A stretch of DNA of 64,000 bases from Auriscalpium vulgare (lineage: Eukaryota; Basidiomycota; Agaricomycetes; Russulales; Auriscalpiaceae): NCBI GenBank assembly GCA_019915015.1, contig JAHBBC010000003.1, positions 1,984,001 through 2,048,000 of the forward strand. The letters are read 5' to 3'. Each line of letters opens with the position of its first letter. Within the stretch, counting starts at the first letter, position 1. This document shows positions 54,761 to 63,258 of this stretch, in pieces. Under the pieces are notes generated by a model. The model was not told the DNA's origin. It was given only the letters and a program-made list of their open reading frames with translations, and made no database searches. A program made the translations under genes and the position numbers.

Positions 54761-57700
54761 AGACTGCTCGTCGGCGCCGGGTTGTCCGTCTGAGGAAGAG
54801 TCGGGAGGAAGGGGGGCGTCGAAATCGAGAAGAAGAGTGGCGAGGCATTCTGGCAAGCGGATGGGTGGGAGGAGGGCGTGGCGGCTGGGGTACACGCCCC
54901 TGGAGGGGCCGTCTGCCGGGTTGCGTGCGCTGGGGACGTAGCTAGTGTGGACGGCGCACCCTGTTGGCTCCAAAAGAGCGTGGATCCGCTTGAAGACGTC
55001 GTTGGTTGCGTTGTTCCTACTTCGGCCCTTCCACCAACCTTCCACCACTCCCTGATTGTCTCCGAAAACGCGGAAGTGTCGGGGGGGACGGCCGGAGCGC
55101 TCTTGTAAGACGGCCAAAACAATGAGCTCGAAGCCGACTGCTTCAGCCCACCCGATGTCTCGCCCGTCGCATTTCCAACCGGGGGCGAAGGCCCAAGCCC
55201 GCCAGCGGCCGTCGAGCCAGATGCCGATGCCGAAGCTGGTGCTGGCGTCCGAAAAGGCGCGGACATCGAGTATTTGGACGACAGAAGGGATGGGGCGCGA
55301 GAGCGCGTTGGAGGAGAGTCTCTGTCGCCACCAGATGAGGTCCTCACGGGTGCCATGCGGCGGGTGTCGTGGCTTGTGTGGTTCAGACCCAAAAAGGGGC
55401 ATGAAGGCCTCAAGTCTTGTGAGGTAAGCGCGCCCGCACGTGACGACGTGGGTCGCGTGGAACAACTTGCCATACAACTTCTGGGTCTCGGAGAGGGAAT
55501 GTGCTGGCGACGCGAGCCACGCGTTGATGGCGGCGATGTATTTGTCTCTCTTTTTGTCTAGGAGAGAAACCGTGCGCGCTTTGAGGTCCCACATGAAACC
55601 GGTGAAAGGGAAGGCGTGCGCGAAAGGGAGGTCCTTCTCGGCCTGCCAGGGGATTCCGAGCTCCGCAGAGATGAGGTCGATGTCCGCCATGGAGCAAGAA
55701 AAGGTGGTGTCGAGCTCGGTCTTGGCCGATGACTGCGACAAGTCGCGTACAGGGAATTGATGGTCTTCATCGAATTCCTCGGTGCGCCCGTCGGGCAACG
55801 TGTCACCTCCGTACCAAATTCGGCCGCCCGAGCGATGAGCGCCGCCCTGGGCGAGGATTCTGGCTCGTGCGGCGGCTCTTATGCGATTGAACGACTCTAA
55901 ATGCTGTAAGGGTATTTGGAAAAATACGTGGTCATCGGCCCACTTCGCAATCGGGCCGAGGCCTCGTGACCGCATGATGTCGACTGCCCCGTCAGCGAGG
56001 TTGCCGTACACACCCGCGTTCGGGGCGCCGCCGAAAGCGGTGCTGGTGTCGACGATGAATGGGTGCTCGCCGGCGTTGGCTATGCGCACCACCGCCGCTG
56101 GCCACTGAGATTCGTGGAGTGGAACGGAGCGGTAAGCCTCTTGTACGTCACGGACGGCGGCTCTCGACCCGGGCGGGAGGGAGGCAACCAGGATGCAGAA
56201 GGCGGAGAATGTGCTCCAGGAGCAAGGAAAATCATCCGAGTTTACGTGCGAGTTGACGGAGCGGTGCGCCCCAGAAGGCGTGCGGGGGAACGAAAAATTT
56301 TGGATGAGGCGTAGTGAGGCTGGCTTATGCGGCTTAGGCGTGAGGGACAGTGGCGAGGTCTGGAAAGGCCCGATTAGGGCTTCGAGTTCAGACTGGGAGA
56401 AAGGGCCCAGATAGCGGCCCTGAGCGAACTCGTGCGCAACGATATCTACAAACTGCATTAAGTGAATGGCAATGGACGGGCTATTAAGTGGCGCGCGCGT
56501 GGAACGGATGACGGGGAATGCGATGCGAAAACCTGAACGTAAACTGTCGACAAGATGCGGGTACTTCCAAGATAAACCGGCCTCCTCGAACGCGCGCTCC
56601 CAGGCGTCAGGTCGGTAGGGGGTTAGGGGATTAAGCCGCCTGCGCGAGAGGGCAGCTGTTCGCTCTGTGAGCGGTGTCCCCGCAGCCGGAGCATGCGTGC
56701 CGGTCCAAATGACTGGTGCTCTGGCAGCCGTTGGGTAGCTGCCAGGCGAGGCAAATCTCTGCGTCTCCCACTGCGAGGCGGTCGCGCGCGTTTCTGGAGC
56801 AGCGGGTGTCGCGGGAATCATCCCACAACCGCGCGCGATTGCAGCGCCCGACGTCGTGTGGGTCGCGTCCGAGGCACAAGGCACAAACGGATCGCTTGTC
56901 TGGAAAGGAAGAGCCGGGCGCACCAGCTTTTGGACGCTTCCCGGAGGGAGCGCCTGCGCTCTTGTCGTCGACGCCGGCGTCTTGGCGGATCCGCTTTTTG
57001 GACGGGGACGGCGGTGGGGAGGCCTGAGCCCGTGGGGAATGGCTATATTTGATGGCGTCGCCGAAGGCGGATTGGGAGTTGACTGTGCTGAGCGCGCTGG
57101 CGAGGGACTTGCGAATCGCCTCGGCTTCCGCGAGAGACGCTTGCAGTCTTTGGAGGCGAAGCGCGCGCATGATGATTGCGTGCGACGCGTGGCAGATGGC
57201 AGCGGCGTGATGAATGGCAGTTGCGCAGGATTGGCAGTGGCGCGGTGAGTGGAAATGGCATGGCGTGGCGTTGGCGTGAGCGTAACAGAGGAAGGGAAGG
57301 CGAGTAAACGGGGCGTTAGCGCGATTTCGAAAGAAGGCGGAGAGGAGGGGACGTACTGCGCTCTATCTTTGGCGACTAACGCCCTGTCTTGCGCGGTTTC
57401 GCTACGCTCTTTGGCTTGGATCTCCTCGTAGTATATCCGCCTGGCCTCTCGAAAGAGGTCCTCGCTCCAGAGGGCGATGTTGAAGGACGACGACTGCCCG
57501 AGGGAATTGATCCACATGTAGCGCTGCTCCTCCGCAAAGCGGAGGAGGATCTTCGTGCCATGCGTGGGGTCGGTTCGGAGGATGGGGTGATTGAAGATCT
57601 GATGGAAGAACTTCTGCAAGTCCTCGACGTGTTCGGCGGGCCATCCCGTCTTTTCCATGACGGCAATGTATTGTGGGGCGGCCACCATAAAGTCAACCCA

Positions 57701-58246
57701 GCTGAGATCGCGGTCAGCGCGCGCATTCGGTGATGGCTTGTGCGAGGACTGGAGAGTGAGGGTGGATCCTGGGATGGTGAAGCCCGGGGGTTCACTTTCG
57801 GTGTCTGCGCGGGGGCTGAATGTCTTGCATCCGTTGGGGGTGAAGTAATCGAGGGCTACCGTCTTGAATTTGCGCATGCGCTCCATGGCGTAAGGGGCAG
57901 GGTCGTCGGCGACGGCCCTGGAATTAGTCTGGGCTCGCGCGTATCCGCCGGCTTTGGGGCGTTTAGCGTCGGCTTCGCGCTGCGCGAGCTCTGCGGCCTG
58001 CTTCTCGGCGTCCGCTATCTGTTGTGCCTGAGCGAGTCGGGTCGCTTCTATCTGGGCGTCATCCGCGACCTGATCATCCCAGGCTTGCTTTTGTCTGTCA
58101 TTGGTCTTTTTCCAGGAAGCCATGAGGCGAGCGCGAGCGGCCGGGAAGTGTGGAACCGGGTCGTCGAACTCGAAGAGGTCCTGGATGTCCTCATCGGTGA
58201 ACTCGGGAGCGGGAATCGCGTGTGGGTCGATGGTAATGCGGGCCAT
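54659..58246 (-). CDS. Ngaro Gag-reverse transcriptase/RNase H polyprotein (unspliced form)
   Basis: An uninterrupted 1,195-codon frame. Residues ~1-295 are the Gag N-terminal part (acidic start, long charged helix). RT follows after about residue 540, with Leu-Arg-Leu-Ile-Gln-Asn-Phe-Ser, Arg-Asp-Val-Gln-Glu-Ala-Tyr-Arg-Ser-Val-Pro and the active-site Lys-Trp-Ala-Asp-Asp-His-Val-Phe. RNase H has Phe-Ser-Asp-Ala-Ser-Thr-Ser and Phe-Gly-Asp-Asn-Gln-Gly. Between Gag and RT the frame runs through a 209-nt intron (57148-57356) and then opposite a second frame coding zinc knuckles. So unspliced RNA would give Gag-RT and spliced RNA would give Gag. Confidence 0.82.
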   Translation of the reverse strand: MARITIDPHAIPAPEFTDEDIQDLFEFDDPVPHFPAARARLMASWKKTNDRQKQAWDDQVADDAQIEATRLAQAQQIADAEKQAAELAQREADAKRPKAGGYARAQTNSRAVADDPAPYAMERMRKFKTVALDYFTPNGCKTFSPRADTESEPPGFTIPGSTLTLQSSHKPSPNARADRDLSWVDFMVAAPQYIAVMEKTGWPAEHVEDLQKFFHQIFNHPILRTDPTHGTKILLRFAEEQRYMWINSLGQSSSFNIALWSEDLFREARRIYYEEIQAKERSETAQDRALVAKDRAQYVPSSPPSFEIALTPRLLAFPSSVTLTPTPRHAISTHRATANPAQLPFITPLPSATRRTQSSCARFASKDCKRLSRKPRRFASPSPARSAQSTPNPPSATPSNIAIPHGLRPPHRRPRPKSGSAKTPASTTRAQALPPGSVQKLVRPALPFQTSDPFVPCASDATHTTSGAAIARGCGMIPATPAAPETRATASQWETQRFASPGSYPTAARAPVIWTGTHAPAAGTPLTERTAALSRRRLNPLTPYRPDAWERAFEEAGLSWKYPHLVDSLRSGFRIAFPVIRSTRAPLNSPSIAIHLMQFVDIVAHEFAQGRYLGPFSQSELEALIGPFQTSPLSLTPKPHKPASLRLIQNFSFPRTPSGAHRSVNSHVNSDDFPCSWSTFSAFCILVASLPPGSRAAVRDVQEAYRSVPLHESQWPAAVVRIANAGEHPFIVDTSTAFGGAPNAGVYGNLADGAVDIMRSRGLGPIAKWADDHVFFQIPLQHLESFNRIRAAARARILAQGGAHRSGGRIWYGGDTLPDGRTEEFDEDHQFPVRDLSQSSAKTELDTTFSCSMADIDLISAELGIPWQAEKDLPFAHAFPFTGFMWDLKARTVSLLDKKRDKYIAAINAWLASPAHSLSETQKLYGKLFHATHVVTCGRAYLTRLEAFMPLFGSEPHKPRHPPHGTREDLIWWRQRLSSNALSRPIPSVVQILDVRAFSDASTSFGIGIWLDGRWRAWAFAPGWKCDGRDIGWAEAVGFELIVLAVLQERSGRPPRHFRVFGDNQGVVEGWWKGRSRNNATNDVFKRIHALLEPTGCAVHTSYVPSARNPADGPSRGVYPSRHALLPPIRLPECLATLLLDFDAPLPPDSSSDGQPGADEQSEWDGTAARADFERNRRAEEFIRARPRRASLEQA
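56631..58246 (-). CDS. Ngaro Gag (spliced form) with two zinc knuckles
   Basis: Exon 1 is 57357-58246 and exon 2 is 56631-57147, joined across the 209-nt intron. The splice joins a charged helix smoothly (Asp-Arg-Ala-Gln to Leu-Gln-Ala-Ser-Leu-Ala-Glu-Ala-Glu). Exon 2 then encodes a basic linker and two cysteine clusters: Cys-Ala-Leu-Cys...His...Cys at about 56860 and Cys-Ser-Gly-Cys-Gly-Asp-Thr-Ala-His-Arg-Ala-Asn-Ser-Cys near the end. It stops at 56631. In this region the RT frame is also open. Splicing is inferred from sequence only. Confidence 0.7.
57148..57356 (-). other. AG-free retained-type intron in Ngaro gag
   Basis: Donor GTACGT, 209 nt, acceptor CCAAAG. On the transcribed strand no AG dinucleotide occurs between donor and acceptor. 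The segment is pyrimidine-rich, with candidate branch sites such as CGCTAACG and GCTCACG. It is longer than the 45-80 nt introns of host genes here. Confidence 0.7.
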
Positions 58247-58299
58247 GGTGAAGGAAAATGACCACAGGCAGGAAAATGCGAAGGAAACTGAATGGGAAC

Positions 58300-58470
58300 T
58301 GCGAAAATACGAGGCCGAAATGGCCTATGAAAGTGCCAGGTGGCAGTAGCGAGCGAGCGCGCGGGCGCCTACGAGTGAGGCGTGGCGACGATGAGTCCGC
58401 CTGCGCTCACGTAATCGTAGACCTCCCGCTACGGCTACCCTCGTGCCTCGGCCCGCCATAGAGTACCATC
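58300..58470 (-). repeat. Ngaro split repeat B, outer copy (A1)
   Basis: 171 bp matching 39467-39637 and ending GAGTACCATC. It is the 5' end of the element in its own orientation. Confidence 0.9.
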
Positions 58471-58752
58471 AGCAAAAGCCCCAGAATCTTATATTACATT
58501 ATATGAGGTTATATTACTTCCCTTCAAATAGCGATGACTCCATTCTGGAAAAAGGACCAGCTCAACAGGTCCCAGTACTACACATGAGTTATACAGACAG
58601 TATGATTGTGTGTTTGTGAAAGAGATCGGGTGCATATACCCTGCTCAGACAGCAGTAATGGCCGCGCCCGAATATCTTATCTTGCCTTATCTGCATGGCA
58701 ATATCAGTATAACTCAATATAAACACCATAATATTTCGTCACTTTTGCTGAT
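58468..58752. mobile_element. MITE-like element, copy 2
   Basis: An AT-rich 285-bp segment beginning ATCAGCAAAAG and ending CTTTTGCTGAT, with loosely complementary AT-rich subterminal parts. It shares ends with 235-502. Its first three bases coincide with the end of the Ngaro repeat, so the Ngaro element integrated at its edge. Confidence 0.5.
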
Positions 58753-59043
58753 CCGGGTGCGCGTCCCGATTCACCCGGGCTTTCTTTCAATCCCACGTCC
58801 TCACAATTTTCTCCATCCCTAGGACTCAAGGGATACTCATCAAGGAATACACACATGCGTCTCCACCAGATATTTAAGATGAGTTATCTGGCAATGGGAG
58901 TTGCGTGACCCGGGCGCCATCGTGTCCGACTCGGACCTTGGCAGGCTTGGTCAGTTCGTATGAAGTTCTATATAGCCTCCTCTTGCGCCAACGCTAACCG
59001 CAATTTCAGTCTTCACAGCACTGCTTCACCTCTCTAATTCAGC
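58753..59043. promoter_or_regulatory. Upstream region of F-box gene 2
   Basis: About 290 bases before the F-box start. A TATA-like TTCTATATAG lies at about 58966-58975. Nothing else was recognised. Confidence 0.35.
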
Positions 59044-60618
59044 ATGCACGCCGAATCGCTCAACGCAGAACAACGCAACGCTCTTCCCATCGCGCGCATC
59101 CCGTCAGACACCCTCATCATCATCTTCTCCCTGTTGGCCGCCGACCTGAAACACTCGTTGATCGACGCACCTGGCTCATATCAACTCGAGGACCTTAGCT
59201 GGGTCACCGTCACGCATGTCTGTCGGTATTGGCGGCACGTCGCCATCCAAGACGCCAGGCTCTGGGCTGACAACCTCATTGTCCCCTTCCTCTTCGGCAA
59301 GCGCTGGGTTCCCACATTTCTTTCCCGCGCCGAGCAAGCACCTCTCACAATCTACCAACTCAATGTGGGACCGTATGACTACCCGAATCCCTTCGACCTG
59401 GAATTCATCCTCGCAAATCTCGCGCACATCCGCGTCCTCCGGCTCTGCTTGGACGACGCTGACCTCCACGCGCTGTGCACCCCGGCCCCGCTCCTCGAGT
59501 ACTTCGAAACGTCCGTCCGCTGGCCGCTTAACCGCCTCCTCAACTACGTGGAGGCTCTGCCTCCAGTACTCCCACACGGCCTATTTGGCGGCGCAGCAGG
59601 CGCACCGGCGCTCCGCCACCTACGCGTGTACGGGGACAGCACGATGCCGTGGACATCACCGCTGCTCGCGGGCCTGGTCTCGCTGGAAACCTCGACCGGC
59701 GTATCCAGTGGCGGGCGCGCCGCAGAGATTGTGGACATCGTCGACGCGTTGGACCGAATGCCCTCGTTGGAGCGGCTCGTGCTCCATCTCTATCAACTCA
59801 GTGGCGATGAGCGGGTCGATGTGCCGCCTCCTCGACGCATCGTCGCATTGGCGAGCCTCCGCGACCTCGATCTGGCAACCGGCACCGCCGCCGCCGCCGT
59901 GCTGCTCGCGCACATCACTCTCCCCACTGACGCCACCGTCCATTGCACTCTGGATTTCCAGGACGTCGCCGACCCGGTCTCGGAGACTGCAGCGGTCTTA
60001 GCGGCCACAGCCACGTGTCTTTTCCACAGCGCTGCTGCCTCGCGGGTACATCTCCAGTTGGCCGACGTCGGCAGCTATATCCCGATCGAATTGAAGGTCT
60101 GGCGCTCCACGGACGCGTACACAGATTCACCCGCTTTGTCCCTCAGTTTCCACCCAAATGTTGACCATTACCAAGAGGAAACCGTATCTGCCATGGTGCG
60201 GACCGTGCTGGAGGCGCTTGCGTCAGAGCACCTCGAGGAACTGGCGGTGGGCGGCGACGGGCTGGTCGGCACATGGGTGGACGCGCTGGGGCGTGCGCGG
60301 CGGCTACGGCGGCTCAGGGTCGAGCGCGCCGCCGCCTGCACGCTTTTCACCGCGCCCCGCGGCGACCTTCTCCCAGCGCTCTCTGTGCTGTCAATTGCCG
60401 GAGTGGACCTCAGGCCCGGGAGCGGCGCGGACGTCGCGATGGCGGACGGGTTGGTGCGGTATCTGAAAGCGCGGGTGGGCGCGTCGGTGGAGGGCCTGGC
60501 GGAGGTGGATGTGGTGGCCTGCGAGGTGGATGATGAATTTGTGCGTCGGGCGCGGGAGGCGGTGCCGGGATTGGTGATGCGGTGGCGGAGCGAGGATGGA
60601 GATGGCGCGGAGCTGTGA
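59044..60618 (+). CDS. F-box-like protein 2
   Basis: A single uninterrupted ORF of 524 aa. The N-terminal F-box pattern reads Ile-Ala-Arg-Ile-Pro-Ser-Asp-Thr-Leu-Ile-Ile-Ile-Phe, then Val-Thr-His-Val-Cys-Arg-Tyr-Trp-Arg-His-Val-Ala, then Leu-Trp-Ala-Asp-Asn-Leu. A leucine-rich region follows. It has the same class and layout as the F-box gene at 11468-12979, but sequence outside the motif is not close. It is a probable SCF substrate receptor with unknown target. Confidence 0.78.
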   Translation: MHAESLNAEQRNALPIARIPSDTLIIIFSLLAADLKHSLIDAPGSYQLEDLSWVTVTHVCRYWRHVAIQDARLWADNLIVPFLFGKRWVPTFLSRAEQAPLTIYQLNVGPYDYPNPFDLEFILANLAHIRVLRLCLDDADLHALCTPAPLLEYFETSVRWPLNRLLNYVEALPPVLPHGLFGGAAGAPALRHLRVYGDSTMPWTSPLLAGLVSLETSTGVSSGGRAAEIVDIVDALDRMPSLERLVLHLYQLSGDERVDVPPPRRIVALASLRDLDLATGTAAAAVLLAHITLPTDATVHCTLDFQDVADPVSETAAVLAATATCLFHSAAASRVHLQLADVGSYIPIELKVWRSTDAYTDSPALSLSFHPNVDHYQEETVSAMVRTVLEALASEHLEELAVGGDGLVGTWVDALGRARRLRRLRVERAAACTLFTAPRGDLLPALSVLSIAGVDLRPGSGADVAMADGLVRYLKARVGASVEGLAEVDVVACEVDDEFVRRAREAVPGLVMRWRSEDGDGAEL

Positions 60619-61062
60619 TTGATGGCAGATGGCTGCCGGAAAGGAGACTCCAATGGTACGAAAACTCCCCTCTCCAGAGCTGTTTCCTTGCTCACATAGG
60701 AAACTCCTCTTAGTAGAAGTCCACCTACCGCGAAGGCATTCACGAAGGAGCTGCTTGGAAGCTCTGAAAGCTAGAAAGAGACGGCTGTACCGTTGACCAT
60801 GTAGAGTAGGGGTTTCCAAGTGATTACCGCTGATTCACTTCGGGCGGCAAGATCTTAGGTTTCTGCATACACAATCATATAGCAGGACAACAAGGAGCCC
60901 ATCGAAGCGTTTAAGACGAATATATGTCTCCAACGTAATCCCTGTACGAGCGGGTTTCCCTCATCTGACAACGACGTACGTTTGTGTGTTTGTGGAACGC
61001 CCTGCATCAGTTGATCAGCGCGTGTCGCACACCAATCCTCATCAACGGTGCCCACCTGAATT
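60619..61062. other. Intergenic region
   Basis: About 440 bases between convergent genes. No feature was recognised. Confidence 0.4.
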
Positions 61063-61257
61063 CTAGCATCCAATGCCGCCCCTGCATATGATGGAGGGCT
61101 CGCGAGCCACGAGCTCGTCGCCTGCAAGCGACCGAATGGCGGTGAGCACGGCATAGTACTTCATGAGAGACCGAGACTTACGAGTGTCGACGGTGGGCGC
61201 CGCGATGGCGATGGCGGCGAGCGCGAGAATAACAAGGGTCTTGATAGCGAACTGCAT
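61063..61257 (-). CDS. Small secreted cysteine peptide precursor
   Basis: Two exons (61182-61257 and 61063-61121) split by a 60-nt intron (donor GTAAGT) encode only 44 aa. About 19 residues form a strong signal peptide, then a short acidic pro-segment, then a C-terminal Cys-Arg-Gly-Gly-Ile-Gly-Cys at the very end. A possible dibasic-independent processing point is Ala-Arg before Glu-Pro-Ser. If the intron is retained, the frame stays open through it to the same stop (64 aa). The role is unknown: small effector, signal or modified peptide are all open. No toxin family was recognised. Confidence 0.55.
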   Translation of the reverse strand: MQFAIKTLVILALAAIAIAAPTVDTRKSRSLMKYYAVLTAIRSLAGDELVAREPSIICRGGIGC

Positions 61258-63258
61258 TGTGATAGTAGGCGATGAGTGAGTCCGTTCTGACTGCTCCTCT
61301 CCGCCGCCTTTTATGCCATTTCTCTCCTCCAGGCCGGCGACCTTTCATTTCACGGGTGGCTATCATGGACCACCGTCTTCCACATGGTCAGCAGACCGAG
61401 TCCTTTCACCAGCCATTATCTCAGTCGCCGATGTTCTTCGTAATCTTGACAGTTGCTCTGTGCTATAGACTTTCTGCGAGCTGTCCGTCTGTCATGTGCG
61501 TGTTACCCCACTGCTTTCACTTACAAGCGTGTCTCCTCGCAGGTGCTTAGACTATAACTGCAGTTAGCGCGCATCGAGATTCGCGCATTTCCTAACGTCT
61601 GTGTACTGTTAACACACATGCTCGCCGTCAAGTCGCCGCCGGCAGCTTTTATGATCCCGAGTGCCAATCTGACCTTCGGACAGGGGCAGTTGCTCGCGTG
61701 GATCCTAGCCTGGGATTTGGAGTTGTCTGGCTCTGCCCTAGCGCATTGGTGCACATGCTTCAAGTTCCTAGGAGTCGGTGGAGTCGGCCTTTTACTGACC
61801 CCATCGGACTAGGTACTGGTATCACAGCATGAAGTGAATCTCGCCGCGACGGCTCCAGAGCACGTACCCTCCGTTGGTGCAAATTTCCCGCAATGTCGCC
61901 CTCTCATTCAAACACGGCAAGCGGTGTATATGCCGGGAAGACTCCAGTCCGATAAGCTCCGTGCTCAATCAAGGTGTGGAAGCTTGGTGAACAGCAAAGC
62001 CTGGGCTACGAGTGTCGCGCTGCCGGAAATTACGCCAAAAGATAGCCATCTTTTTTAGGCATGTGACGGTTGGCCACACGGCACTATTAAGTCTTGGGCC
62101 TGACGATTCAATGTCTTTAGCCCGTCTTCTGCCCAAAGTCGGTCACTATTCCTACAAGCCGACGCGTTGTCTTCAGAATGTCCTTTCTCAGGTGCGGCCT
62201 CATTCTCGGAATTCCTACAGGCTATGATTTTTTGCTACGGGTCCACGGCGGGTAGCTCGTTGAAGCCCCCACTCTAAAATTTGTGATATCGCACTGATAC
62301 AGTTTCCTGTCTCTTTTCGTGTAGCGTCGGGTGAGCCCTGGGTGTGGATGTGGTGTATCAAGCCTGTTCGGCCTGAGCAGCCTCCGGTACAATCCCCCGA
62401 AGCTTTCTGGATGCTCACTAGACGGGCTCAACGGCGACATTTTAATGTGATGCAGTGTATTATGTGCACACAGGTGGTGCAGCGGGGGCGGATCTAGTGA
62501 CTCCCTGTTCAGCTGCTGAGCGCTTATAGGTACAAGTTACCGGTCCACGCAATATCACTGATGCATTGACATTGGGAACATCTTAGATCTTGTAGCGCAT
62601 GTGTCGCCAATTCTCTCTATCTAGCGGCCGGAGCAGTGATGCGATCGGAACAAGGCATAAAGACCGAGACTAACTGTGGAAGCTCTTCGACATGCGACAC
62701 GTCGTTCTTGACCACGTCGTCTGGCAAATGTCAGTGCGCTCCTTCGAGTGAGCTGCGTACGTGTCCTAGGCCTTCTGCTTATTACCAGGTGACAGGTGTG
62801 ATAGTCGGCCGTCTCAGCCTCCAAACACAAGCATCACAACGTACGCCAACCAATCTAATCTTCGCCCAATCAATTGCAGACGCCCGTACATCGGACAGGC
62901 ACCCGGAATCATAATAAGCAATGAGATGTTCTAGTGTTTGCGGCAGTTTCTAGACGACAACATGAGATTACGATTACTTGCCTTGATATGCTTGCCACCG
63001 TTATCTTTCGGGACGCGTCGTCTGCGTAGCAAGTCCACATCACTGACGACGTCATGGGTTTCATGCGCCGTTTCTGTTCCATTAAGGGGTCGCACACCAC
63101 CTCGTAGGATCCCACCGGCGGCACAAACAGGGCTGTACATGATAGATAAAACTTAGTTATTATCGGGTGCTTGACATACGCAGTAGCTATTACGACGTGC
63201 CTTGCCCTCCACTCCTCCGTCAATCTAAAATCATGCCCAATTGTTACGGTCCCAATTT
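61258..63258. other. Gene-poor stretch
   Basis: About 2 kb with only scattered short ORFs, mixed base composition and no recognised family, RNA gene or repeat. Confidence 0.45.

Larger units (their letters stand above)
38163..58470 (-). mobile_element. Ngaro-like tyrosine-recombinase retrotransposon (interrupted)
   Basis: The minus-strand order is: repeat B (58300-58470), gag and RT/RNase H (58246-54659), tyrosine recombinase (about 54760-53536, continued at 39979-39844). Then come repeat A (39633-39851), repeat B (39467-39637), an extra ORF (39392-38592) and repeat A (38163-38381). This A1...B1A2...B2 split-direct-repeat order with RT and a YR instead of an integrase is diagnostic of Ngaro/PAT-type elements of the DIRS order. 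A 13.56-kb Ty3 element sits inside. Without it the element is about 6.7 kb. No target duplication flanks it, as expected for YR integration. Confidence 0.85.
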
